DNA of 64,000 bases, from NCBI RefSeq assembly GCF_026261605.1, contig NZ_CP102486.1:1302001-1366000 (forward strand), in the 5' to 3' direction. Below are positions 1 through 8,467 of this stretch, one piece after another. The first letter of the stretch is position 1, and every line of letters starts with the position of its first letter. The notes under the pieces were generated by a model. That model ran no database searches. It worked only from the letters and a program-made list of their open reading frames with translations, and had not been told where the DNA came from. The DNA comes from Dechloromonas sp. A34 (GTDB taxonomy: Bacteria; Pseudomonadota; Gammaproteobacteria; Burkholderiales; Rhodocyclaceae). The position numbers were made by a program, and so were the translations under genes.

Positions 1-1
1 G

Positions 2-3000
2 CGTGCCCGCCTGCCGAAACCGGAATTCCAGGCCGATCTGCCGGTCAATGAACGGCGGGCCGAGATTGCCGAGCTGATCGAGAAGCACCAAGTGGTCATC
101 GTTTGCGGCGAGACCGGTTCGGGCAAGACGACGCAGTTGCCGAAAATCTGTCTCGAACTGGGGCGCGGTGCGACTGGTCTGATCGGCCACACCCAGCCCC
201 GCCGGCTGGCCGCCCGCTCGGTCGCCACAAGGCTGGCCCAGGAACTCAAAACCCAGGTCGGGGCCGGGGTCGGCGTCAAGATTCGCTTCCAGGACCGCTC
301 CAGCCCGGAGAGCTGGGTCAAGCTGATGACCGACGGCATCCTGCTCGCCGAAAGCCAGTCCGATCCCTATCTGAATGCCTACGACACGATCATCATCGAC
401 GAGGCGCACGAGCGCAGCCTGAACATCGATTTCCTGCTCGGCTACCTCAAGCAACTGCTGCCCAAGCGCCCCGATCTGAAGCTCATCATCACCTCGGCGA
501 CCATCGATGCCGAGCGCTTCTCGCAGCACTTCGGCGGCGCCCCGGTGATCGAAGTGTCGGGGCGCCTCTACCCGGTCGAGGTGCGCTACCGGCCGGTCGA
601 GGATCTGGAGAAGAAGGACGACGAGCGCGATCTCTACGACGCCATCGTCGATGCCGCCGACGAACTGTCGCGCCTGGGCAGCGGCGACATCCTGGTCTTC
701 CTGCCCGGCGAACGGGAAATCCGCGAAGCGGCCGAAGCCTTGCGCAAGCACGCCCTGGCCCGGCCCGGCCTGTCGTCTACGGCGCACGCCCCGGAAATCC
801 TGCCCCTCTTCTCGCGCCTCTCGGCCGGCGAGCAGGACCGCATCTTCAAGCCCTCCGGCAACCAGCGACGCATCGTGCTCGCCACCAACGTCGCCGAAAC
901 CTCGCTGACCGTGCCCGGCATTCGCTACGTGATCGACACCGGCCTGGCCCGGGTTAAGCGCTACTCCTACCGCAACAAGGTCGAGCAGCTGCAGATCGAA
1001 AAAGTGTCGCAGGCCGCGGCTCGCCAGCGCGCTGGGCGTTGCGGCCGGGTGGCGGCCGGCGTCTGCGTTCGGCTCTACGACGAGCTCGACTTCAACGCCC
1101 GGCCGCCCTTCACCGACCCGGAAATTCTGCGTTCCTCGCTGGCTGGCGTCATCCTGCGCATGAAGTCGCTGCGCCTGACTGATGTCGAGAGCTTCCCCTT
1201 CCTCGAGCCGCCGCCGGCCAAGGCGATTGCCGACGGCTATGCGTTGCTGCAGGAACTCGGCGCGCTCGACGACGACAATGTCCTGACGCCGATCGGCCAG
1301 TCGCTGGCCAAGCTGCCGCTCGACCCGCGCATCGGCCGCATGCTGGTCGCGGCGCGCGACCTCGGCTGCCTCAAGGAAGTCATGGTCATCGCCGCCGGCC
1401 TCTCCGCCCAGGACCCCCGCGAGCGGCCGCAGGAGCGCCAGCAGGCGGCCGACGAGAAACACAAGCTGTTCGTCGACGAGAAGTCGGAATTCCTCTCCTG
1501 GTGGAAACTGTGGAACTGGTTCCAGAATGCCGTCGAACACAAGAAATCGAACAAGCAGCTGGTCGATACCTGCCATGCCCATTTCCTGTCCTACCTGCGC
1601 CTGCGCGAATGGCGCGAGGTGCATGGCCAGTTGCACGCGATGGTCGCCGAGCTGGGCTGGAAGGAAAGCGACATCCCCGGCACCTACGAGGCCATCCATC
1701 AGGCGCTGCTCGCCGGCCTCCTGGGCAATCTCGGCTGCAAGGCCGACGAGTCCGGCTATTACCTCGGCGCGCGCGGCATCCGCTTCCTGATCCATCCCTC
1801 CTCGCCGCTGCAGAAGAAGGCCGGCAAATGGCTCATGGCAGCCGAAATCACCGAGACCACCCGCCTCTTCGGTCGCTGCGTCGCCCGCATCGAGCCCGAC
1901 TGGCTGGAGAAAGTGGGCGCTCACCTCATCAAGCGCAGCTACTTCGACGCGCACTGGGAAAAGAAGTCGATGCAGGTCGCCGGCTGGGAGCGGACGACGC
2001 TCTACGGCGTGGTTATCAACCCCAAGCGGCGCATCCATTACGGCCCGCTGGCTCCGGCCGAGTCGCGGGAGATCTTCATCCGCCAGGGCCTGGTCGGCGA
2101 GGAAATCGACGACGCCTATGCCAAGCGCTGGCCCTTCTTTCAGCACAACCAGAAGCTGATCCGCGAGATCGAGCATCTCGAACACAAGCAGCGCCGCCAG
2201 GACGTGCTGGTCGATGACGAGCTGATCTACGCCTTCTACGACCAGCTGATTCCCGAGGGCATCCACAACGGCGCCACTTTCGACCACTGGCGCAAGGAGG
2301 CCGAGCGCGAGAGGCCGAAGCTGCTCTATCTGGCCAAGGATGACCTGATGCGGCACTCGGCGGCCGGCATCACGACCGAGGCCTTTCCGCACCACCTGAA
2401 GGTCGGCGGCATCGATTACGGGCTGGCCTACCATTTCGAGCCGGGTTCGCCGCGCGACGGCGTGACGCTGACCCTGCCGCTGGCCCAGTTGAACCAGATT
2501 CCCGCCGGGCGCATGGAATGGCTGGTGCCGGGGCTGCTCAAGGAAAAGCTGGTGCAGTTGATCAAGACGCTGCCGCAGCGCATTCGCGCCAAGCTGGTGC
2601 CGGTGCCCGAGTTCGTCGAGGAATTCATCGCCGCCACGGCCGGTAACGACAAGAAGATGGGCCTCGGGCTGATTCCGCCGCTGATCGACTACATCCTGAC
2701 CGCCCGTGGCCTGAACGCCCGCGGCTGGGCGGTGACGCCGGACGCCTTCCGACCCGACGCGCTGCCGTTGCATTTTTCGATGAACTACAAGCTGATCGAC
2801 GAGCATGGCCGCCAGCTCGACATGAACCGCAGTCTGGTCCAGTTGCGCGCCGACTGGGGCAAGGAGGCCAAGCAGGAGTTCGCCGAACTGCACGAAACGC
2901 CTTCCGAATTCACCAACCTCACCGACTGGACCTTCGGCGAACTGCCGGAACTTATGGAAGTGCCGGTCGCCGGTCAGACGGTGATCGGCTACCCGGCGCT

Positions 3001-3766
3001 GACCGACGAGGGCGAGACGGTCAGCCTCAAGGTCTTCGATTCGGCCGAGGAAGCGGCGGCAGGACATCGGGCCGGCCTGCTGCGCCTGTTCATGCTGCAG
3101 TTCCGCGACCAGGTGAAGTACTTCGACAAGAACGTTCCGGGCCTGACCCAGATGGCCATGCAGTACATGGCGCTGGGCAGCAGCGACGATTTGAAGCGCC
3201 AACTGATCGCCCTGACCTTCGAGCGCGCCTGCCTGACCGAGCCGCTGCCGACGACGCCGGCCGCCTTCAAGAGCCGCTGCGGCGACAGCAAGGCGCGGCT
3301 CGGCCTGATCATGCAGGAAATCTGCCGCATGGTCGGTGCCGTGCTTACTGAATGGCAGGCGGTGGGCAAGAAGCTGCCGGCCTTCAAGGCGCATGCGGCG
3401 GCGCTGCAGGACATCGAGGCCCAGGTCAAACGCCTGATGGGCAAGAACTTCGTTGCGGAAACGCCGTTCGAGCGGCTGCAGCACTACCCGCGCTATTTCA
3501 AGGGCATCGTCGTCCGCCTCGACAAGCTGAAGGCCAACCCGGCGCGCGACGCGCAGCTGATGGCCGAATACGCGCCGCTGTGGACCAACTACGAGCGGCG
3601 CTTCCTGCAACTGGCCAAGCAGGGCGCCAGCGATCCGCAGATCGAGCAGTTCCGCTGGCTATTGGAAGAACTGCGGATCAGCCTGTTCGCGCAGGAGTTG
3701 CGGACGCCGGTGCCGGTTTCGGTCAAACGGCTGCAGAAACAGTGGGAAGGAATTCAACATGGGTGA
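2..3766 (+). CDS. hrpA: ATP-dependent RNA helicase HrpA (5' end outside window)
   Basis: DEAH-box RNA helicase of the HrpA family. The reading frame is open from base 2 without a start, so the N-terminus lies outside the window; about 1255 residues are visible, near the family's ~1300. Walker A GETGSGKT is encoded near base 107 and the DEAH box near base 398. The motif VI QRAGRCGR lies near base 1025. The helicase core is followed by the long C-terminal part typical of HrpA (OB-fold and DUF3418 regions). The gene overlaps the next one by 8 bases, suggesting co-transcription. HrpA helps rescue stalled ribosomes and remodels RNA in other bacteria; nothing here shows its specific role. Confidence 0.95.
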   Translation, partial: RARLPKPEFQADLPVNERRAEIAELIEKHQVVIVCGETGSGKTTQLPKICLELGRGATGLIGHTQPRRLAARSVATRLAQELKTQVGAGVGVKIRFQDRSSPESWVKLMTDGILLAESQSDPYLNAYDTIIIDEAHERSLNIDFLLGYLKQLLPKRPDLKLIITSATIDAERFSQHFGGAPVIEVSGRLYPVEVRYRPVEDLEKKDDERDLYDAIVDAADELSRLGSGDILVFLPGEREIREAAEALRKHALARPGLSSTAHAPEILPLFSRLSAGEQDRIFKPSGNQRRIVLATNVAETSLTVPGIRYVIDTGLARVKRYSYRNKVEQLQIEKVSQAAARQRAGRCGRVAAGVCVRLYDELDFNARPPFTDPEILRSSLAGVILRMKSLRLTDVESFPFLEPPPAKAIADGYALLQELGALDDDNVLTPIGQSLAKLPLDPRIGRMLVAARDLGCLKEVMVIAAGLSAQDPRERPQERQQAADEKHKLFVDEKSEFLSWWKLWNWFQNAVEHKKSNKQLVDTCHAHFLSYLRLREWREVHGQLHAMVAELGWKESDIPGTYEAIHQALLAGLLGNLGCKADESGYYLGARGIRFLIHPSSPLQKKAGKWLMAAEITETTRLFGRCVARIEPDWLEKVGAHLIKRSYFDAHWEKKSMQVAGWERTTLYGVVINPKRRIHYGPLAPAESREIFIRQGLVGEEIDDAYAKRWPFFQHNQKLIREIEHLEHKQRRQDVLVDDELIYAFYDQLIPEGIHNGATFDHWRKEAERERPKLLYLAKDDLMRHSAAGITTEAFPHHLKVGGIDYGLAYHFEPGSPRDGVTLTLPLAQLNQIPAGRMEWLVPGLLKEKLVQLIKTLPQRIRAKLVPVPEFVEEFIAATAGNDKKMGLGLIPPLIDYILTARGLNARGWAVTPDAFRPDALPLHFSMNYKLIDEHGRQLDMNRSLVQLRADWGKEAKQEFAELHETPSEFTNLTDWTFGELPELMEVPVAGQTVIGYPALTDEGETVSLKVFDSAEEAAAGHRAGLLRLFMLQFRDQVKYFDKNVPGLTQMAMQYMALGSSDDLKRQLIALTFERACLTEPLPTTPAAFKSRCGDSKARLGLIMQEICRMVGAVLTEWQAVGKKLPAFKAHAAALQDIEAQVKRLMGKNFVAETPFERLQHYPRYFKGIVVRLDKLKANPARDAQLMAEYAPLWTNYERRFLQLAKQGASDPQIEQFRWLLEELRISLFAQELRTPVPVSVKRLQKQWEGIQHG

Positions 3767-4493
3767 CGTGATGCTGGCGCTGATGCGCACTTTCGGCAGC
3801 CTGAGGAACGGCCGGGTCTGGCTCTACGTGCTGACCCCGGCCCTGTTTTCGCTGCTGCTGACCATAGCTCTGGCGGTCTGGGCGCTGGGTGCGGTCGTTC
3901 AACAATTGATGGGCTATCCGCCGATGACCTGGCTGGCCGGCTGGGGTCTGCTCTGGCTGGCGACGATCCTGGCCTACCTCGGCGGCTGGATGGCAATTTT
4001 CGCGGTTGCCTACCTGTGCGCCTCGCTGCTGGCCGCCATCGTCATCATGCCGCTGATGCTCAAGCACCTGTCGGCCGGCGAGTATCGCGATGTGGTGCCG
4101 ATGGGTAAGGATAGCTTCGTCGCGGCGGCGCTCAACAGCTTGCTGGCCTCGCTCATCTTCATCATCGCCTGGCTGCTGACCGTTCCCTTGTGGCTGATTC
4201 CCGGCTTCTCGCTGCTGATTCCGCTGCTGCTCATGGGCTGGCTGAACCGCCGGACCTTCGCCTACGATGCGCTGTCGATGCATGCCACGGCCGAGGAATG
4301 GCGCGGCATCCGGCAGGGCAACAAGACGCCGCTGTTCATGCTCGGCCTGACCATGGCGCTGTTCGCCCACATCCCGCTGCTCGGCCTGCTGGTGCCGGCG
4401 CTGGCGGCGCTATCATTCGTTCATTACGGGCTCGAAGCCCTGCGCCGCTCGCGCGGCGGCGCCATCGTCACCATCGAGGGGGAACGCATATGA
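3759..4493 (+). CDS. EI24-domain (CysZ-like) membrane protein
   Basis: A 244-residue integral membrane protein of the EI24 family, related to the sulfate transporter CysZ. Hydrophobic segments are visible at about residues 23–50, 60–95, 125–160 and 190–220, with a short basic C-terminus. The ATG at 3759 follows GGAAGG and lies inside the end of hrpA. Its stop overlaps the next start (ATGA), so the three genes look like one operon. No cysteine-biosynthesis gene is nearby, so sulfate uptake is only a family-based guess. Confidence 0.8.
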   Translation: MGDVMLALMRTFGSLRNGRVWLYVLTPALFSLLLTIALAVWALGAVVQQLMGYPPMTWLAGWGLLWLATILAYLGGWMAIFAVAYLCASLLAAIVIMPLMLKHLSAGEYRDVVPMGKDSFVAAALNSLLASLIFIIAWLLTVPLWLIPGFSLLIPLLLMGWLNRRTFAYDALSMHATAEEWRGIRQGNKTPLFMLGLTMALFAHIPLLGLLVPALAALSFVHYGLEALRRSRGGAIVTIEGERI

Positions 4494-5254
4494 GCCGAAG
4501 CTTTGGCGCCATCATCATCGGCGACGAGATACTGTCCGGCAAACGCCAGGACAAGCACTTCGCGAAGATTGCCGAACTGCTCGGCGCCCGTGGCTTGCGC
4601 CTTTCCTGGGTCGAATATCTGGGCGACGATCGCGAACGCCTGGCCGTCACTTTCAAACGTACGATGGCCGCCGGTGATGTCGTCTTCTCCTGCGGCGGCA
4701 TCGGCAACACCCCGGACGACCATACCCGGCAGGCGGTGGCTGCTGCCCTCGGTGTCGGATTGGAACTGCATCCCGAAGGCTATGAGGAACTGAAGGTGCG
4801 TTTCGCAGGCGAGGAAATCACCGACCAGCGCCGGCAACTGGTCACCTTCCCGGCCGGCGCTCAAATCGTGCCCAACCCGTTCAACCGGATACCGGGCTTC
4901 ATGGCCAACGAGCATTACTTCGTGCCAGGCTTTCCACAAATGGCGCACCCGATGATCGAATGGGCGCTCGATACCTTCTATCGCGAGCTATTCAAACCGG
5001 TCGACGGCGTGGTCGAAAAGGCCTTTCTGCTGACCGGTCCGACAGCCTACGAAAGTGCCTTGCTCGACCTCATGGAGCGCATCGTCAAGGATTACCCGAC
5101 ACTGCGTCTGTTCTCGCTGCCCTCGTTGGTCGGCAAGGAGCGCAAGCATCTGGAGTTGGGCGTCGAGGGGGCGCCGGTCTTGGTCGACGAGGCGATGGCG
5201 GAGATTCGGAACGAGGTCGAGCGGCGCGGCATTGCCTGGACCTGGCGACCCTGA
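4490..5254 (+). CDS. CinA-like molybdopterin-binding domain protein
   Basis: A 254-residue protein with the MoaB/Mog fold of the CinA N-terminal domain. The start is typical of the family (FGAIIIGDEILSGKRQDKH), and SCGGIGNTPDDHTR forms the substrate-binding loop. It lacks the C-terminal deamidase domain of full CinA (~400 residues), so it is the short form common in betaproteobacteria. I chose ATG 4490 because it overlaps the upstream stop (ATGA) and gives the conserved N-terminus; longer upstream frames run through the EI24 gene. The exact substrate is unknown. Confidence 0.85.
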   Translation: MSRSFGAIIIGDEILSGKRQDKHFAKIAELLGARGLRLSWVEYLGDDRERLAVTFKRTMAAGDVVFSCGGIGNTPDDHTRQAVAAALGVGLELHPEGYEELKVRFAGEEITDQRRQLVTFPAGAQIVPNPFNRIPGFMANEHYFVPGFPQMAHPMIEWALDTFYRELFKPVDGVVEKAFLLTGPTAYESALLDLMERIVKDYPTLRLFSLPSLVGKERKHLELGVEGAPVLVDEAMAEIRNEVERRGIAWTWRP

Positions 5255-5277
5255 GCGGCATTCCGCAAATACAGGCG

Positions 5278-5308
5278 TAAAAAAACCCGCGAGCAATTCG
5301 CGGGTTCT
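5278..5308 (-). terminator. Rho-independent terminator of phasin gene 1
   Basis: An inverted repeat AACCCGCG...CGCGGGTT lies about 25 bases beyond the phasin stop. Read on the minus strand it is followed by a run of seven T. On the plus strand the stem could also block read-through from the CinA-like gene, but no T-run follows there. Confidence 0.85.
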
Positions 5309-5330
5309 TATGGCTGGAAGCCGGCAGGTA

Positions 5331-5897
5331 TTATTTGCTGGCCTTCTTGGCGGCAGCGGCGGTTGCGCTCTTGGCCGGGGCGGCAACCTTGGTCGCGGCC
5401 TGCATGTTGGCTTCGGCGATGTCGGACAGCTGCTTGGCCATCGAATTCATCTGGTCGAAAGCCTTGGTCGAGGCGCCGAGCATGGACTGCATCGTGGCGG
5501 CGAAGACGTCGCCACCGACCGGCGCAGAGGCCTTGGCCTTGTTGACGGCGCTTTGGGCATTCTTGGTGAAGCTGCTGTACTGCGCTTCCATCACCGAGGT
5601 GATTTCCTTCTGCATTTCGGCGACCAGATCGTAGACGCTGCGCGAGTAGTCAACGATCTTCTCAACGCCCGGTTTGGCCAGTTCGCTGTTCAGCTTGGCG
5701 ACTTCGTTGACGTCCTTGGCCGACAACAGTTGCTGGGTGCTGGCCACCGTGTTGTTGAAAAACTCGCGGGAGGCGGCCATGTTGAGGGCTGTTAGGCGCT
5801 CGACGCCGTTGAAGGCGGTGCGCAGCAGGGCCATCATCACTTCGGCATTGGCTTTTTGGGCGGCGGTCAGTTGTTCGATATTCGAGTTGCTCATCAT
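5331..5897 (-). CDS. Phasin family protein (copy 1)
   Basis: A 188-residue phasin, a protein that coats polyhydroxyalkanoate granules. It has the family's amphipathic, low-complexity helical character, with an N-terminal 'EQLTAAQKANAEVMMALLRT' stretch and a Lys/Ala-rich tail (AAAAKKASK). Two adjacent ATGs are possible (5897 or 5894) after GGAGA. It lies 72 bases downstream of a second phasin on the same strand, with a terminator between, so it may have a weak promoter of its own or depend on read-through. No pha synthase gene is in the window; the granule role is inferred from the family. Confidence 0.85.
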   Translation of the reverse strand: MMSNSNIEQLTAAQKANAEVMMALLRTAFNGVERLTALNMAASREFFNNTVASTQQLLSAKDVNEVAKLNSELAKPGVEKIVDYSRSVYDLVAEMQKEITSVMEAQYSSFTKNAQSAVNKAKASAPVGGDVFAATMQSMLGASTKAFDQMNSMAKQLSDIAEANMQAATKVAAPAKSATAAAAKKASK

Positions 5898-5932
5898 CTT
5901 CTCCAGTGTATTTTTGGTGGTCCGGATGCAAC

Positions 5933-5960
5933 AAAGCCCCCGCCGTCAGGCGGGGGCTTT
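5933..5960 (-). terminator. Terminator between the two phasin genes
   Basis: A perfect 12-bp stem (AAAGCCCCCGCC / GGCGGGGGCTTT) with a four-base loop lies 10 bases past the stop of phasin copy 2. The T-tract on the minus strand is short, so some read-through into phasin copy 1 is plausible. Confidence 0.85.
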
Positions 5961-5969
5961 ACTTGCGAA

Positions 5970-6524
5970 TTACTTGGACTTCTTGGCGGCGGTGCCGACA
6001 GCCTTGACCGTGGCGTTGGTCGCGGCGGCGACGTTGGCTTCGGTGATTTCGGCAACTTGCTTGGCAGCCTTGTTCAGGTTGTCGAAAGCGGAGTTGGCGG
6101 CGGCGATGGCGGACTTGACGGCAGCAACGGCAACATCAGAACCGGCCGGAGCGGACTTGGCAGCCTTGTCCAGCAGATCGGCGACTTGCTTCTGGAAACC
6201 ACCGAATTGACCTTCCAGGGTCTTGGACAGCTCTTCCTGAGCCTGGGCGGAGATTTCATAGACGGAACGCGAGTAGGCAACAGCCTTTTCGACATTCGGC
6301 TGGGCCAGGGAAGCCTGGATGGACAGGGCTTCTTGCACGTCCTTGGCGCCGAGCAGGGCCTTGGTGCCGGAAACGGAATCTTCCAGAACGGAACGGGCGG
6401 TGTTCAGGTTCAGGGCGGCAATGCGCTCGGCGGACGACAGGGCGGCGTTGGCCAGCGACAGCAGGGAATCGACAGCGGTCTTGTTGGCGGAAGCGAGTTG
6501 TTCGGTGTTGGCGAAGTAAGTCAT
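5970..6524 (-). CDS. Phasin family protein (copy 2)
   Basis: A 184-residue phasin paralogue of the downstream gene. Both share the N-terminal pattern 'ALL..A...ERI/LTALN', a central 'EKAVAYSRSVYEI'-type block and an Ala/Lys tail. The start ATG at 6524 follows AGGAG. It is preceded by a strong consensus promoter and a TGCA-type palindrome, suggesting it is the highly expressed, regulated copy. It probably coats polyhydroxyalkanoate granules. Confidence 0.88.
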   Translation of the reverse strand: MTYFANTEQLASANKTAVDSLLSLANAALSSAERIAALNLNTARSVLEDSVSGTKALLGAKDVQEALSIQASLAQPNVEKAVAYSRSVYEISAQAQEELSKTLEGQFGGFQKQVADLLDKAAKSAPAGSDVAVAAVKSAIAAANSAFDNLNKAAKQVAEITEANVAAATNATVKAVGTAAKKSK

Positions 6525-6610
6525 GGGTAATCTCCTAAATTGAGGAACAGGCTAAACAGTTGAACCGTTGCAGCGCTTTTTGAGACATGTTGCACCGCAC
6601 CATGGATTCA

Positions 6611-6638
6611 ATTATAGGAGTGATTGTTGTAATGTCAA
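6611..6638 (-). promoter_or_regulatory. Consensus sigma-70 promoter of phasin copy 2
   Basis: On the minus strand, perfect TTGACA (6638–6633) and TATAAT (6616–6611) boxes are separated by 16 bases. The start codon is about 87 bases further on. Both boxes are exact consensus, unusual in this GC-rich sequence. Confidence 0.85.
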
Positions 6639-6644
6639 CAATTA

Positions 6645-6663
6645 TTTTGTGCAGTGCACAAAA
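6645..6663. promoter_or_regulatory. 19-bp palindromic operator (possible PhaR-type site)
   Basis: TTTTGTGCAGTGCACAAAA is a perfect palindrome with 9-bp arms around one base. It sits six bases upstream of the phasin -35 box. A degenerate copy with the same GTGC(R)GTGCA core lies between the -10 box and the gene (about 6589–6602). Phasin genes are commonly controlled by PhaR, so PhaR binding is a reasonable inference; the site itself is directly visible. Confidence 0.6.
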
Positions 6664-6750
6664 AAACATAACACGCTGAAATGTATATGTTTTATTAATC
6701 TTTTAGGTACTTGTATCTGGCGATTTTTGTGCATGCGGAAAGGCTATGCA

Positions 6751-7365
6751 CTAGGGCTGTGCATTGGGGGCGCTCAGTCCGCCAGCCCCTCTGAGGTCGA
6801 GTCGCTCGCCCCGTCCGGCCGGGCGCTCGGGCTCGTTGCCAGTGCTCTTTGGCTGGATGACGGCCCGTACGCGAGGTGGCGGGGCTTTTGCATCGCGAGT
6901 TTCGCCGGCGGTAACCAGGTATTTTTCGCTGATCGCGTCGTACCAGATGTAGTCGCCCTTGACCTGATCTTCGCCGCTCTTGACCCAGGCCCGGTGGAAC
7001 AGTTCGGCAATTTCGCTGTTGCTGTTGTATTCGATGCGCTCGGCTTCGCCTTCCATGTACTCGTCCTTGCCTTCGCGCTTCTGGCGGAAGCGAGCCAGGC
7101 CATCCTTGCCGCCAAAGGCGGTTCCCTTCTGGAAGCCGTACTTGTCCTCGGTGACGACGATGCGGGCGGCCTTGAGCGTCATGGTGCCCTTGGTGATCAC
7201 GACATCGCCTTCGAGAATCTGGATTTTCTTGGCGTCGTCGATCGAGATCCGGTTGGCTTCGAGCAGCATCGGTTTGTCGCGATCAGCCCGTTCGGCGAAT
7301 GCCGGCTGGGTGGCGAGAAGGGCGACGGAAAGCACGAGGGGAAACGCGGTGGGGCGGATGATCAT
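6751..7365 (-). CDS. lptA: LPS transport periplasmic protein LptA
   Basis: A 204-residue OstA-like protein that bridges lipopolysaccharide across the periplasm. An N-terminal signal peptide ends near AFA (residue ~24), followed by the beta-jellyroll repeat region (EANRISIDDAKKIQILEGDV; later ARIVVTEDKYG). The C-terminus is an Arg/Pro-rich tail. ATG 7365 overlaps the lptC stop (ATGA) and gives the signal peptide; longer frames run into lptC. It belongs to the kdsD–kdsC–lptC–lptA operon. No lptB follows in this window. Confidence 0.92.
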   Translation of the reverse strand: MIIRPTAFPLVLSVALLATQPAFAERADRDKPMLLEANRISIDDAKKIQILEGDVVITKGTMTLKAARIVVTEDKYGFQKGTAFGGKDGLARFRQKREGKDEYMEGEAERIEYNSNSEIAELFHRAWVKSGEDQVKGDYIWYDAISEKYLVTAGETRDAKAPPPRVRAVIQPKSTGNEPERPAGRGERLDLRGAGGLSAPNAQP

Positions 7366-7943
7366 GGCTTTGTCCTGGGGCGGATGTACAGGCCGGTCAC
7401 CTGCGATTGCAGAACTAGAGTGGAGGTGTTGTTGTCGAGATGCGCACCGACCCCCTTGATCCAGGATTGTCCCTGGGTGATCTCGACCGGACTGCTGGTA
7501 AAGGCGATGCCGACATCCGGCTGGGCAGTGAGGTCGGGCATCCGGGCAACCATTTCCGGGCGGTCGGGGGTTGCGGCGCGGGTGGCCGAGACGTCGTCCC
7601 ACAAGTAGACAGTTTCACCCTTGGCGGTGACCTTGGCGTGTTTGGCGGTCAGCGTCACCGGCGCAGCATCGGGGCGATAGCTGATCAGGACCGGAGACTG
7701 GAGTTCGGACGAATCGTCGTCCGGGTAATGCACCAGGTAGGGGGCGGTCAGGCGATATTTCACATTGCCGGTGTCGTCAAAACGGCGAACCACAAAATTT
7801 TCAGCAATCGCGTCCGGGTCGTGGCGTGCCTTGCCGTCGTGTTTCGAATCGCCGATATCGACCGCTTTCTGCAGCCAGAAACTGAGCCCGGCCAGCAGTG
7901 CGAGCAGGATGATCGGGAAAAGTTGGCTGGGCCAGTGCTTCAT
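7362..7943 (-). CDS. lptC: LPS export inner-membrane protein LptC
   Basis: A 193-residue LptC. A single N-terminal membrane helix (about residues 7–23) is followed by a periplasmic domain matching the OstA/LptC fold, which passes LPS from LptB2FG to LptA. The start at ATG 7943 overlaps the kdsC stop. Size, topology and position between kdsC and lptA agree with the family. Confidence 0.9.
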   Translation of the reverse strand: MKHWPSQLFPIILLALLAGLSFWLQKAVDIGDSKHDGKARHDPDAIAENFVVRRFDDTGNVKYRLTAPYLVHYPDDDSSELQSPVLISYRPDAAPVTLTAKHAKVTAKGETVYLWDDVSATRAATPDRPEMVARMPDLTAQPDVGIAFTSSPVEITQGQSWIKGVGAHLDNNTSTLVLQSQVTGLYIRPRTKP

Positions 7944-8467
7944 GGCGCGTCGAGGTAGGGAGCGAAGGCCGCGTCGAGCTTGCCCTGTGCCACCAGAATG
8001 AATTCGATCGCTTCGCGCACGGCGCCGTGACCGCCGGCGGCGTCCGTGATGGCGTGGGCGTATTCCTTGACGATCGGGCGGGCGTTGGCCGGAGCAATTG
8101 CCAGGCCGCATTGCGTCATGACCGGCAGGTCGATGACGTCATCGCCCATGAAGGCGCAGTCATGCCAGTGCAGGCCGAGTTTTTCCAGCAGGCCGGCGAC
8201 GGCGGCACGCTTGTTGGCCACCCCTTGGTAAACATGTTCGATCCCGAGGTCGGCGGCACGGGCGGCGACCACGCCGGAAGTGCGGCCGGTCACGATGGCC
8301 AGTTCGATCCCGGCCCGTTGCATGAATTTCAGGCCGAGGCCATCCTGGACGTTGAAGGTCTTCAGTTCGCCGCCATCGTCGGTGTAGTGCAGGCCGCCAT
8401 CGGTCATCACGCCGTCGATGTCGAAGGCGACGAGTTTGATGCGGGTGGCGCGGGTTTTGGCGTCCAT
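7940..8467 (-). CDS. kdsC: 3-deoxy-D-manno-octulosonate 8-phosphate phosphatase KdsC
   Basis: A 175-residue HAD-superfamily phosphatase that makes free KDO for LPS. The catalytic motif DIDGVMTDG (Asp nucleophile and acid/base) is at about residues 16–24, and the metal-binding GDDVIDLPVM motif is at about residues 107–116. The protein lacks a cap domain, as expected for tetrameric KdsC. It overlaps kdsD upstream by one base and lptC downstream by four. Confidence 0.95.
   Translation of the reverse strand: MDAKTRATRIKLVAFDIDGVMTDGGLHYTDDGGELKTFNVQDGLGLKFMQRAGIELAIVTGRTSGVVAARAADLGIEHVYQGVANKRAAVAGLLEKLGLHWHDCAFMGDDVIDLPVMTQCGLAIAPANARPIVKEYAHAITDAAGGHGAVREAIEFILVAQGKLDAAFAPYLDAP

Noticed and set aside
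6568..7608. 346-codon plus-strand frame over lptA and the phasin promoter
   Set aside because: It runs antisense to lptA and through the AT-rich promoter region; no motif or ribosome site.
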